This document shows positions 1 through 7,569 of a stretch of 64,000 nt of DNA, piece by piece. Numbering within the stretch: the stretch's first letter is position 1; every line of letters begins with the position of its first letter. The DNA comes from Planctomycetaceae bacterium. GTDB taxonomy: Bacteria > Planctomycetota > Planctomycetia > Pirellulales > Pirellulaceae. The notes beneath the pieces were generated by a model that worked only from the letters and a program-made list of their open reading frames with translations, did not search any database and had not been told where the DNA came from. The stretch covers positions 310,001-374,000 of the forward strand of contig JACKHM010000005.1 in NCBI GenBank assembly GCA_020638995.1. The letters are read 5' to 3'. The position numbers and the translations under genes were made by a program.

Positions 1-270
1 TCTCGAGTAGAGGCAGAAATGCCGATGTATAACTTCGAAGAAGTGAACATCAAGCAGAACCTGGAGATCGAAGTGTTCGCTGATGAGTCTCCGCCGCGAG
101 CTGTCACAAGCTTTAATGTCGTGGTCGTCGCGAGTGATCGCTCAGGTCTCATCAACGGAAGAAGGGTACCACGGTTTATGAAGGTCACGTTTCTTAAGGA
201 TGGAGACGAGTGGAAAGTCGCTGGCTATGAGCATCATGATCCCCGCGAGGGCTTCAAAAAGAAGCAGTAA
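1..270 (+). CDS. C-terminal part of a hypothetical protein (cut by window edge)
   Basis: The reading frame is open at base 1 and ends at TAA 268-270, so this is the 3' end of a gene that starts outside the window; an internal ATG lies at 19. The visible 89 residues are hydrophilic, with alternating beta-type stretches (NLEIEVFADESP, NVVVVASDRSG, MKVTFLKDGDEWKVAGYEHH) and a basic tail. The 'FLKDGDEWKVAGYE' strand pattern resembles the last strands of NTF2/SnoaL-like folds, but this is only a resemblance. No function can be assigned. Confidence 0.5.
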   Translation, partial: SRVEAEMPMYNFEEVNIKQNLEIEVFADESPPRAVTSFNVVVVASDRSGLINGRRVPRFMKVTFLKDGDEWKVAGYEHHDPREGFKKKQ

Positions 271-616
271 TCGTCACCCGTATTCATTGAACGACGAATG
301 CTTATTGTTGTTGTTGTTCTTCTTCAGCGGCCAAGCTCTTTCGAATTTCACGAACTACGCCCGCTCGCCGAAGGTGACTGCTTCTTGATGCGTAAGGTGG
401 CTTGTCTGCCCAACGCTTTCTAAAACAAACCTATCGCCCGGCGACGTGGATCACGCTCCGCGCGCTCCACCAACATTCGCCCCTGATGAGGACTTTCCAG
501 GCATGATTCTGCTTGCCAAGCCACAGCGATGAGCCGATAATCAGCCTCACTGACCGAAGTCGCAAGCCAGCTTCCCTGGCTTCACCGTTCATTAAGACAG
601 GCTGTCGTAGGAAATA
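271..616. other. Gene-poor stretch
   Basis: No supported gene. Bases about 372-388 (AGGTGACTGCTTCTTGA) repeat exactly at about 2816-2832, the 3' end of the small conserved frame in the duplicated element, so a third decayed copy may end here. A perfect hairpin, AAGCCAG/CTGGCTT, lies at 564-582 with a 5-base loop. Confidence 0.4.
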
Positions 617-1093
617 TTGTTGGACGTACCAAAGATGGTGGTCTCGTCCCGAACACCTGAAGGTTGGCCAAACAGATGTCCGATCTGTGGCAACGACCTT
701 CGCATTGAACCATCGCTGCGCACTTTAGACACGCCATGTCCTCATTGTGGGCACCTTCTCTGGTTCGCGCCGTTCGGTGAAATCGTGCCGGTCCTGAGTG
801 CCTCGCAGTCTCGCTTTAGTTCTTCCGCCGTTGATCTCGCCGATCACGAAATCCCCGACCATGTCATTGAACTGCTTCCCGCATCCGTCGCTCACAAGAA
901 TCATGTCCTACCAATTGCCGAAACGCGGGATTCATTGATTGTGGCCGTCGCCGATCCATCCAACATCGAAACCGTGGACAAGCTCCGGTTTATCCTCAAC
1001 CGGAACATCGGTGTTGTTCATGCCACCGAAGAATGGTTGTCTGAACGAATCCGCAAACATTACGGCGATGACACATCGGATGGGGCATCCTAG
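617..1093 (+). CDS. Zinc-ribbon protein with GspE/MshE-type N-terminal domain
   Basis: Predicted 158 aa from TTG 617; the first ATG is at 635 and neither has an ideally spaced Shine-Dalgarno, so the start is uncertain. Residues about 20-50 hold two cysteine pairs (CPICG and CPHCG) typical of a zinc ribbon. Residues about 80-150 (HVIELLPASVAHKNHVLPI, LIVAVADPSNIETVDKLRF) match the type II secretion ATPase N-terminal domain (GspEII/MshEN) that binds partners or cyclic dinucleotides; the ATPase domain is absent. The stop codon is only 7 bases before the first attC-like repeat, the usual layout of an integron cassette gene. Stand-alone versions of this domain are common in planctomycetes; the role here is unknown. 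Confidence 0.7.
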   Translation: MLDVPKMVVSSRTPEGWPNRCPICGNDLRIEPSLRTLDTPCPHCGHLLWFAPFGEIVPVLSASQSRFSSSAVDLADHEIPDHVIELLPASVAHKNHVLPIAETRDSLIVAVADPSNIETVDKLRFILNRNIGVVHATEEWLSERIRKHYGDDTSDGAS

Positions 1094-1100
1094 CACGGGC

Positions 1101-1250
1101 GTCCAGCAATGTGTGGCCGCTGAGTTGCGGCATCCATGCCGCAAACGCCTTCCTTCTTCATTCACCGCGGGCTCTCGTTGTATAATCGTCTGGGTGGCCA
1201 GCGTCTTTCGCTTCGATCAGGGGCGGCGTCGGCCACACAAACCGTTAGGC
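1101..1250 (+). repeat. attC-like recombination site, copy A
   Basis: Near-identical to copy B. Elements in order are a left core-like GTCCAGC (1101-1107, one mismatch to RYYYAAC), arm TGTGTGGCCG (1110-1119), a central imperfectly paired region with hairpin GCGGCA-TCCA-TGCCGC (1127-1142), the complementary arm CGGCCACACA (1230-1239), and a perfect right core GTTAGGC (1244-1250, GTTRRRY). A TATAAT hexamer lies at 1181-1186 and could supply a promoter for the following cassette. The paired arms plus terminal cores are the architecture of an integron attC. At 150 bp it is at or slightly beyond the long end of that class. Confidence 0.6.
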
Positions 1251-1268
1251 GACCAAAGAGTGTAGAAT

Positions 1269-1481
1269 ATGAGAATGAACACTACAGACTTTCGCGATCT
1301 GCCCAATTCGGAAAAACTGCGGCTCGTTACGGAACTTTGGAACGAAATCGCATCATCGCCCGAACCGATTGTTGTTCCGCCTGAGGTTCTCCAGGAGGCT
1401 TCGCGCCGCTCTGCAGAACTAGACGACAATCCGTCGCTCGCAATCGACGATGACGAATTGTGGCGGCGAGTTGATGGCTAA
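1269..1481 (+). CDS. Antitoxin, addiction-module component family (TIGR02574-like)
   Basis: 70 aa, acidic, with the hallmarks of the short 'unstable antitoxin' family: N-terminal LPNSEKLRLVTELWNEIASS, a proline-rich linker (VVPPEVLQEASRR) and the C-terminal tail DDDELWRRVDG. Such proteins bind and neutralise a RelE/ParE-type toxin and usually autorepress the pair. It starts 18 bases after the right core of attC-like copy A; a second ATG lies at 1275. It overlaps the toxin gene by 8 bases (ATGGCTAA), which implies translational coupling. Family assignment is by sequence pattern only. Confidence 0.85.
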   Translation: MRMNTTDFRDLPNSEKLRLVTELWNEIASSPEPIVVPPEVLQEASRRSAELDDNPSLAIDDDELWRRVDG

Positions 1482-1773
1482 GAAGCGGCGATACCATCCG
1501 TCGGTGGCCGACGATTTATCCGCTGCCGTCAGCTACTACGACAATATCTCTGTCGAGTTGGGGAATCGTTTCCGGGCCTCTGTTCGCAAACGGCTGTGTG
1601 TCATTGCTGAGCACCCGCAATCATTTGCACGCATCCATCGAGAAATGCGAGCCACGATGACTGACCGATTTCCCTATGCAATCCTTTACGAAGATCGTGC
1701 TGAGTGCATTGCTGTACTGGGTGTGTTTCATGCTGCCTCCGACCAGGCGGGATGGTTCACACGTTCGTTGTGA
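1474..1773 (+). CDS. RelE/ParE-family toxin
   Basis: 99 aa from ATG 1474, which overlaps the antitoxin stop. The pattern RYHPSVADDLSAAVSYYDN, GNRFRASVRKRLCVIAEHP, FPYAILYEDRAECIAVLGVFH is that of plasmid-stabilisation (RelE/ParE superfamily) toxins: an alpha hairpin followed by a beta sheet. Members inhibit growth by mRNA cleavage or gyrase poisoning; the sequence does not decide which. The stop codon lies 8 bases before attC-like copy B, so antitoxin plus toxin occupy one cassette-sized unit. Toxin-antitoxin pairs are typical stabilisers of chromosomal integron arrays. Confidence 0.85.
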   Translation: MAKKRRYHPSVADDLSAAVSYYDNISVELGNRFRASVRKRLCVIAEHPQSFARIHREMRATMTDRFPYAILYEDRAECIAVLGVFHAASDQAGWFTRSL

Positions 1774-1781
1774 TCTTGGAC

Positions 1782-1933
1782 GCCCAACAATGTGTGGCCG
1801 CTGAGTTGCGGCATCCGTGCCGCGAACGCCTTCCTTCTTCATTCCACGCGGGCTCTCGTTGTATAATATCGTCTGGTTGGCAAACGTCTTACGCTTCGAT
1901 GAGGGGCGGCGTCGGCCACACAACCCGTTGCAC
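1782..1933 (+). repeat. attC-like recombination site, copy B
   Basis: Direct repeat of copy A. It has a perfect left core GCCCAAC (1782-1788, RYYYAAC), arm TGTGTGGCCG (1791-1800), complementary arm CGGCCACACA (1913-1922) and a right core-like GTTGCAC (1927-1933, one mismatch to GTTRRRY). It has the same internal GCGGCA hairpin and TATAAT (1862-1867). Copy A has the perfect right core and copy B the perfect left core, so the unit between them is bounded by a good GTTAGGC and a good GCCCAAC. Confidence 0.6.
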
Positions 1934-1987
1934 GAAGTCTAAGAGTGCTCCACTCAGGACGGCGACAAGAGGATACGATCGGATTCA

Positions 1988-2059
1988 ATGTCAAGGCGTA
2001 AGCGAAAGCTCGCACCGTCCGAGAAGGTCGCTAAGCGGGAGCGGCAAAACATTACATGA
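1988..2059 (+). CDS. Possible 23-aa leader peptide
   Basis: A very short basic frame (MSRRKRKLAPSEKVAKRERQ...) whose TGA overlaps the ATG of the next small gene (ATGA). Composition and coupling suggest it may be translated, but nothing else supports it. It may simply be a fortuitous frame. Confidence 0.25.
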   Translation: MSRRKRKLAPSEKVAKRERQNIT

Positions 2060-2226
2060 CCGTCTTCGTTAATGGCAAACAGAAACGAGTAAAGCGGTCG
2101 AAGCTGATCGAAGGAATCCCTGCTGAGGAGTTTATTCGACGCAATGCCGACTCGGTTTGGCTACATCAGAACGAGATGTGGGAGTGCATTGATCGGCATG
2201 ACGATGACACTCTGAATGACAGTTAG
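2056..2226 (+). CDS. Small hypothetical protein (56 aa)
   Basis: ATG 2056 to TAG 2224-2226. The product begins MTVFVNGKQKRVKRSKLIEG and ends in an acidic tail (DRHDDDTLNDS); the middle contains EEFIRRNADSVWLHQNEMWE, which reads like a real folded small protein. It follows attC-like copy B, is the right size for a cassette gene, and is followed 10 bases later by CCGTTGCACG, the same decamer found at the right end of copy B. Function unknown. Confidence 0.5.
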   Translation: MTVFVNGKQKRVKRSKLIEGIPAEEFIRRNADSVWLHQNEMWECIDRHDDDTLNDS

Positions 2227-3267
2227 CTCCGAGTCCGTTGCACGCTGGCCGGTATGCGGTTCGCGGAACAACGTACGTTTGGTGCTCAGGTTGGCTACAC
2301 CGAATGCAAGGTAGAGCGATTCCCTGCACGCATCGGTGTGAACTGCCGCGGTCGCGACCGCGGGACGGTTCACAGTTCCGGTGGGCGCAACCGACGCTAT
2401 TTCCGAATTCTTCGTAACGACCTAGGGCCGAAAAACCGATACGCGCAACTCGGATTCGCTAAGTGACTCAGGTCAAAACGACATGCGTCCCGAACGCCAA
2501 TTTGCGTGCGCGCTCAGGACTGCGAGCCTGAGATACGAATGAGAATTGACGAGATGACCGCTGCGGGCATGTCCCCGGAGAAATTTGTCATGCCTTTGCA
2601 AATCGCTCGTCGACAATTGGTCTTCTCGACTACCACGATCATGTGCTGAGTCGGAGGCTGTACGGGTTGAATGCATGAAGGACTTCCTACTACTTGTGTT
2701 GGAATCTACACTCGGTGCCAGGAGACACAAATGCTCTTCCAAATATCGCAAGGCGAAATGGGCGGCATCATGAGCACACCGCTTCGAATTGTCATGGACC
2801 GCATTCGCGCGCTGGAGGTGACTGCTTCTTGACGCAGGTCGCTAAGGTGTCGGCCCCACGCGACTTCGCCGACGCAAATCAGGCCGTTGCTGCAATTCCA
2901 GCCAAGGATGGTTTGTCCGACGCAAGCTGCGTTGTCTCAGGATCTGGAACCGGAGTCTAAGTCCGACGCTCGCAACGAGCGCCCGCAGGCATCTACCTGG
3001 CAGTTGCGACACAACGCGGCGATCGACCGAAGGGCACCGTGGGCGCAGATTTCGAGGAGCGAAATGGTTCGCACGAGATAGCGTCTCTCGTTTTTGAAGC
3101 CGAGCAGGAAGGGCTCGCCGAGTCAGCAACGGTACCTCCGCAATCGTCTGTTCGTGGCCAGTGCGTCAGCACATCGCACACGGACAGTCATCCTTGCGGT
3201 TAAGACGGCATACGCAACCGACGAGACCGCGAGTAAGTGCTATTCCGATTGTCAGTCGTGACGGGCG
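2227..3267. other. Gene-poor decayed region
   Basis: No intact gene could be supported. It holds the core-like GTTGCAC (2237-2243) just after the 56-aa gene and a diverged copy of the duplicated element at about 2560-2925. Other open frames here are short, interrupted and lack family signatures. Confidence 0.45.
2560..2925 (+). repeat. Duplicated degenerate element, copy 1
   Basis: About 360 bp that align, with substitutions and small indels, to 9196-9562. Shared anchors include GTCGACAATTGGTCTTCTCG, CACGATCATGTGCTGA and GGCATCATG. In one plus-strand frame both copies read STIGLLxxHDHVLxRRL, and further on IxQxEMGGIMxTxLR. Here the second part is a 33-aa open frame (2731-2832); in copy 2 a one-base loss truncates it. 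Conservation at protein level hints at an old coding gene now decayed. Confidence 0.55.
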
Positions 3268-3681
3268 TCAGACAGCTTCTTCGATTGCCTTTTTCAACGC
3301 GACAATTCCGGCAATTACCTTTTCATGATGCTGTCTGATGCGTTCGTGAGCCTGCCGTTGACCTTCGTGTCTGTCAGCGAAGGCTTGGTGTGAGCCTGCC
3401 AACGATTCTCTAAAACGGCTGTGCTCCTCAAGTGCCTGATGATCATGCATGACCCGCTCGTGAGACGCTATCGCTTCGTCATGGGCACGTGTAGTCCGGG
3501 TGTGATCTTCGAGGGCTTCGCTGTGTTCGAGCAAGCACCGCTCGACTTCATGCAGTGTTTCCAGAGCAGCCCGGTGCTCGGCCTGCCATCGCTCGTTGTC
3601 CGCCAGCCAACTCGCATGCTCCCGTCCCCACGCTTCATGGTCTTCATGCATGCTTGAAAGAGAAAGTGCTGTTTCACTCAT
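3268..3681 (-). CDS. His/Glu-rich coiled-coil protein
   Basis: 137 aa, with a good Shine-Dalgarno (AGGAGAT) upstream of the ATG. The whole chain is a charged alpha-helical coiled coil with many His, Glu and Ala residues in heptad-like spacing (EDHEAWGREHASWLADNERW, AHDEAIASHERVMHDHQALE). No signal peptide or membrane segment is seen, so it is probably cytoplasmic. It lies 49 bases downstream of the peroxidase-like gene on the same strand and is likely co-transcribed. The many histidines could bind metal or haem, but that is conjecture; no named family is recognised. Confidence 0.7.
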   Translation of the reverse strand: MSETALSLSSMHEDHEAWGREHASWLADNERWQAEHRAALETLHEVERCLLEHSEALEDHTRTTRAHDEAIASHERVMHDHQALEEHSRFRESLAGSHQAFADRHEGQRQAHERIRQHHEKVIAGIVALKKAIEEAV

Positions 3682-3730
3682 TGTTCCATCTCCTTGAAAG
3701 GGTGAAATAAAAGGTGGTGCCAGATTGTGA

Positions 3731-5926
3731 TTACTGCTGAATTTCGGTTAGCTCTTCAACGCCTGCCGCCGACTCCGTCACTTCAAGGACCGAGTTGCCG
3801 GGCCGTGATGGAATACGTGGCAGCGTGATTACCGGGAATTCCCCTTCCAACGCCGAGAGGAATGCGACAAGCTCGTCGAGTTCTGCGCTGGAAAGTTCGG
3901 TATCAAGCTGCGTGACGCCCATGATTTCCACCGCCTCGCGTATCGTGGGCACTGCGCCGTTGTGGAAATAGGGAGCGGTCAGCGTGACGTTGCGAAGCGT
4001 GGGCGTCTTGAAGTAGTGCTTGTCCGAGGCGTTTTTGGTTGCTTCGTATCGACCAAGGTCCTGATCGAGCGAGAACTTCGCAACCAGTGGACTGTCAGGT
4101 GAACGCGGAAATTCCTCGAACGCAACGGCCGACGCACCAAGTTCCCAGTTATTGAAGTTGGGGCCAGCGTGGCACTCCGTGCAGCCAATACTCTCGAACC
4201 GCTTCTTGCCGCGGACTTGCAGTTCGGTCATCGCCGACGCGTCACCACCCACGTAGCGGTCGTAAGGGCTGTTCGGTGTAATCAGCGTGCGTTCGAAGGC
4301 AGCGATAGCCTTTGCGGCGTTCTCGATGGTGAGCCGTTGATCTTCCGGGAAAGCCACCGCGAATTCGGCGACATACCCGGGAATGGATTTGAGCCGTTCA
4401 ACAGCTACGTCGTGACTCGGCATGCCCATCTCCGGCTGAGCCACAATGGGTCCGGTCGCTTGTTCTTCAAGGCTCGCAGCGCGACCGTCCCAGAACTGCG
4501 AGGTTTGGAAGGCAGCGTTCCACACGGTTGGCGCGTTGCGTGGACCAAGCCGTCCGTGAATCCCCATCGACGTTGGCCGCCCGTCGTCGCCGCCTTCCAT
4601 CACGTTGTGGCAACTGTTGCACGATACCGTTCCTGTCAGCGACAGCCGGGGGTCGAAAAACAGCTTCTTGCCAAGTTCGACTTTCTCCGATGTCGTCGGA
4701 TTGTCTTCGGGGGTGTCGGCTGTGGTTGGGAGTTGAGCCCAAGCATTCGACAAATCCTCACCGGTTACGGCCGAGTCGCTCGCCGCAGGAATCGACTCAG
4801 CATTCGCCGTTGGCAGTGTGTACGGCTTGTGGATCTCCTCCATGCCGTTCTTGATAAACCGACTCACCAACTTGGCATGTTCCTGCACCAGCATAACAAC
4901 AAAGGGATCGTCGGCTTGGTAGGTCACTTTGATTCCCTTGTCCGTTTCCTCGTAAATCAACGTATAATCGTCAGCATGTTTGATGAGTTCGACGAACACG
5001 GGGTGAAACGTCATTGGTGGCAGAGGCTCGTTATTGACGACGCGGCTCTCCATCGCCGGCACATGCTCCTGAATCAGTGCCGTGATGACTCCGTCCTCCG
5101 ATTCGGTAGTCGCTTCGGCGCCATTCGGCAGGTCTATCACGGTTCGCTTGATCTTGTCGCGATTGTCGAACATCGTGTGAATCGTGCTCATGTCTCCGCG
5201 CATTCCGGCCCCGGGCCCTCGTCCCATCATCCCTCGCCCAAGTCCCATCCCGCGTCCGGGACCATGGAACTCATGCGGTTGGTGATCATCGGTAATATGC
5301 GGATCTTTATCATTCAGGGTCCTCACCTCTGATGCGGGGGGCACGACCACCCAGAACCATCCGCGCAGGTCCCCGTCCTTAAAACCCGTGGCGTGATCGT
5401 CAGGATACAGCTCGGTCAGCTTTGCCATGACGTCTTCGGCAATTTGCTCACTTGGCCCGTGACAAGTGAGGCATTGCGTTTTGAGCCTGATTGGCAGCAA
5501 TGCACCGGTGCCACCATCGGGTAACTCGACGTACTGTACCACTTCGGTTTTCTTCTCAACCAAGTCCTCTGCCCATTCTGGCGGCGCATTGTTCGCATTC
5601 CGGAGCCTGAACGAAGTGCGGCCAATAGCGACCCCGTGTTGCTCGCCAACTGCCGCCGCAATCTTCGGGGCTTCGCGGCTGCAGACCTCGATCGCCGCGG
5701 CGGGACCACCACTGGACATCGCTTCGACCAAACGAGTCGAGAGCTGTTTGAACAACTCGTCTTTCGCGGACTGCACAATCTTCTGTGGGTCGTCGTTGGT
5801 CGTAGCAAGTTCTGGTTGATTCGACGAAGGTGTCAATGTCGACGATTGTGTTTGTTGGGCGGGCTGGCATCCCGTTGCCAACAATGCCAACGTCGCACTT
5901 AACTTCCATAGTGTTTTGCGTTTCAT
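3731..5926 (-). CDS. Three-haem lipoprotein: DUF3365 domain fused to di-haem cytochrome c peroxidase (MauG/CCP family)
   Basis: 731 aa from ATG 5926, chosen over the upstream ATG 5956 because AAGGAAA precedes it and it gives a clean lipoprotein signal ending LALLATGC (Cys20). Residues about 40-200 match the DUF3365/Tll0287-like haem domain with CLTCH near 152. A linker rich in Gly, Met, Arg and His (GMGLGRGMMGRGPG) and a domain with several His follow. The C-terminal ~320 residues are a bacterial di-haem peroxidase: CNSCH near 435, CTECH near 583, and the conserved TPTLRNVTLTAPYFHNG. The family reduces peroxide with electrons from cytochromes in the periplasm. DUF3365 is a haem sensor or redox domain elsewhere, so the fusion may couple a third haem to peroxidase electron input. 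Confidence 0.85.
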   Translation of the reverse strand: MKRKTLWKLSATLALLATGCQPAQQTQSSTLTPSSNQPELATTNDDPQKIVQSAKDELFKQLSTRLVEAMSSGGPAAAIEVCSREAPKIAAAVGEQHGVAIGRTSFRLRNANNAPPEWAEDLVEKKTEVVQYVELPDGGTGALLPIRLKTQCLTCHGPSEQIAEDVMAKLTELYPDDHATGFKDGDLRGWFWVVVPPASEVRTLNDKDPHITDDHQPHEFHGPGRGMGLGRGMMGRGPGAGMRGDMSTIHTMFDNRDKIKRTVIDLPNGAEATTESEDGVITALIQEHVPAMESRVVNNEPLPPMTFHPVFVELIKHADDYTLIYEETDKGIKVTYQADDPFVVMLVQEHAKLVSRFIKNGMEEIHKPYTLPTANAESIPAASDSAVTGEDLSNAWAQLPTTADTPEDNPTTSEKVELGKKLFFDPRLSLTGTVSCNSCHNVMEGGDDGRPTSMGIHGRLGPRNAPTVWNAAFQTSQFWDGRAASLEEQATGPIVAQPEMGMPSHDVAVERLKSIPGYVAEFAVAFPEDQRLTIENAAKAIAAFERTLITPNSPYDRYVGGDASAMTELQVRGKKRFESIGCTECHAGPNFNNWELGASAVAFEEFPRSPDSPLVAKFSLDQDLGRYEATKNASDKHYFKTPTLRNVTLTAPYFHNGAVPTIREAVEIMGVTQLDTELSSAELDELVAFLSALEGEFPVITLPRIPSRPGNSVLEVTESAAGVEELTEIQQ

Positions 5927-5992
5927 TTTCGTTTCCTTTGACGTCCTCGAAGTCATACAACGATTAATTCCACAATTGGTAAGGGCGCGAAT

Positions 5993-6163
5993 TTACACGA
6001 GCCCCGTCAGCATCCCTTGCCAGTACAGTAGCGGCAAACCGCATTTTTTCAGCATGTACATGCTCCAGCGTTCCTTGGATGAATCGAACGGAAACGTCTC
6101 CATTGGATTCTTGTCGTAGTCAAACTCGGCCAGCGCCAGCTTCCCGTCGCTTGGCAGCGCTAC
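5993..6163 (-). pseudogene. C-terminal remnant of sulfide:quinone oxidoreductase
   Basis: A minus-strand frame between stops encodes 56 residues ending at TAA 5993-5995. It reads LALAEFDYDKNPMETFPFDS, then KERWSMYMLKK and LPLLYWQGMLTGLV, which matches the C-terminal membrane-binding tail of sulfide:quinone oxidoreductases. No FAD-binding part is found upstream, and the frame is stopped at 6164-6166, so this is a remnant. Its stop sits just upstream of the peroxidase lipoprotein gene on the same strand, so the two may once have been neighbours in a redox operon. Confidence 0.6.
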
Positions 6164-6831
6164 TCAAGGACGAAAAACTCCTTCGCGTTGAATGCTTGCG
6201 TGGATCCGGCATGATGAACGGTAACACGTGAACGACTGCATTCTTTGGCAAATCCTGTGCCAAGTCGTATTGAGAACGATAGCTAACCCGAAACACGCGG
6301 CAGGCGCCACAGAAAATGGGACGAGACGGAATGAGCGACTCTGCTACTTGCTCCAGCGTAACGACCGATGTAAAGGGGACAGCGTTAAGTGTTAAGTTAA
6401 CGCGATTAACACTCGCGACTGGAGATCCGGCTACTCAGGCGAGCTCTCCACCCGCTCGTCAATCAAATGTTGCGTGATCACCAAAATGCTCGGCAACGAC
6501 AACGCTATTCCCGCCATCAGCTTGTGCGACGATGGCGACACTCTTGCTTCTTGCCGCTTCCAGCCTTGTCTCTGCCACCAGGGCCGACCGGAGGTGACGA
6601 AAGTTGCGGAGCACCCTCGCTCTCTCTGGCAGATTGGTGCAGCGACATTGCCGTTTTTTGCCGCGAAGGCGTGGGTGCAGCCACGAGTAAAGGAAAGTGA
6701 AAGATACATCCCAATCGTCCTATCTCGATCCGTGTCCCCGATGGCGTCTAAGTTCTCGTTCTGTAACATGGCTGGAGTTGTTCCAAAAGCGAATGACTGA
6801 TCTGGGCTGACAACAATAGGCGACGACATTG
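6164..6831. other. Gene-poor stretch upstream of the membrane-anchored pair
   Basis: Several open frames exist on both strands (up to 201 codons) but none shows a family signature, and they overlap each other. The only structured signal is the nested GTTAA dyad at 6382-6412. Around 6168-6290 the minus strand in one frame reads protein-like (VFRVSYRSQYDLAQDLPKNA), perhaps another decayed gene. Confidence 0.35.
6382..6412. repeat. Nested GTTAA palindromes (REP-like)
   Basis: Two overlapping dyads: GCGTTAA (6382-6388) with TTAACGC (6397-6403), and GTGTTAA (6389-6395) with TTAACAC (6406-6412). AAAGGGGACA lies just upstream. This looks like a folded extragenic palindrome. No associated transposase is visible nearby. 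Confidence 0.4.
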
Positions 6832-7569
6832 ATGAAGTTCTTGGTTCGACTGTTGACAGTCGTTTTCTTGCTTGTTGGCGGCATCGCGCTGATCCACTTG
6901 TCGATCGATAACCGGGAATTGGGAGGTCAGATCGATCAATTGGAAGCCGAACTGGGGCGGATGCCGATCGACAATTCGGATCGCGTTCATCTGGTGGAGA
7001 TCGAAACGCCCGAAGTTCCGACCGAAGTGGCATCACACGTAGAGCGTGTTTGGCAGTTCCGCTGCTACTTGCCGCCGGGTTACGACGTTATACGATTCAG
7101 CGGCGGGGGCCGAGTTACGAAAGAAGGTGTTTATCATGCTGGAGGATCCAGTTCGGGTTGGGGCTCGGCGCGACCGGAGGCCATTCACCAGCTGTTGACG
7201 GTGAGTTTTCAAAAAAAGGACAATCGATTGGTGGTGTTCCACACGTTCGGCGGATCATCGGGAACTACCTCTTGGGGAGATTTCGACGCCGATCGCATCG
7301 ACGACACGTTGGTCGTTCAAAAGATAGTGAGCAGTGGTCACGGACCACGATCTTTTGGCCAAGACACCATCTTGCCGATGTTGAAGATCTACGATCCGAG
7401 CTCTGCTGAAGATAAAGAAGTCGCGGGTGAGATAATTACAACTTACGCCGGCGGAATGTTTATGCTGTGTCCGAAGTCACGCGAATCGAGTTTGAACCAG
7501 TTAAGACGGGGTGAAACTCCTGTTGGATTTGACCCAAGCTGGATTGCGACTGAGGCACACGATGAGTGA
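6832..7569 (+). CDS. Membrane-anchored hypothetical protein
   Basis: 245 aa from ATG 6832; TTG 6829 just before it is less likely. Residues 4-24 form one hydrophobic helix (LVRLLTVVFLLVGGIALIHL), followed by a short heptad-like segment (ELGGQIDQLEAELGR) and a beta-rich extracytoplasmic domain with several Gly/Ser loops. It overlaps the next gene by 8 bases (ATGAGTGA), and the two share the same plan of helix, short coiled coil and beta domain, so they are probably distant paralogues in one operon. Function unknown. Confidence 0.7.
   Translation: MKFLVRLLTVVFLLVGGIALIHLSIDNRELGGQIDQLEAELGRMPIDNSDRVHLVEIETPEVPTEVASHVERVWQFRCYLPPGYDVIRFSGGGRVTKEGVYHAGGSSSGWGSARPEAIHQLLTVSFQKKDNRLVVFHTFGGSSGTTSWGDFDADRIDDTLVVQKIVSSGHGPRSFGQDTILPMLKIYDPSSAEDKEVAGEIITTYAGGMFMLCPKSRESSLNQLRRGETPVGFDPSWIATEAHDE

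Noticed and set aside
410..600. GCCCAAC core and AAGCCAG hairpin as a further attC site
   Set aside because: No matching arm pair or right core at the correct distance; too weak next to copies A and B.
2842..3129. 95-codon minus-strand frame rich in arginine
   Set aside because: Composition typical of reverse-strand reading of degenerate sequence; no support.
4169..5332. 387-codon plus-strand frame inside the peroxidase gene
   Set aside because: Antisense to a well-supported haem protein with three CxxCH motifs; no family signature of its own.
6431..7036. 201-codon minus-strand frame
   Set aside because: Overlaps the start of a better gene, low-complexity residue make-up, no recognisable domain.
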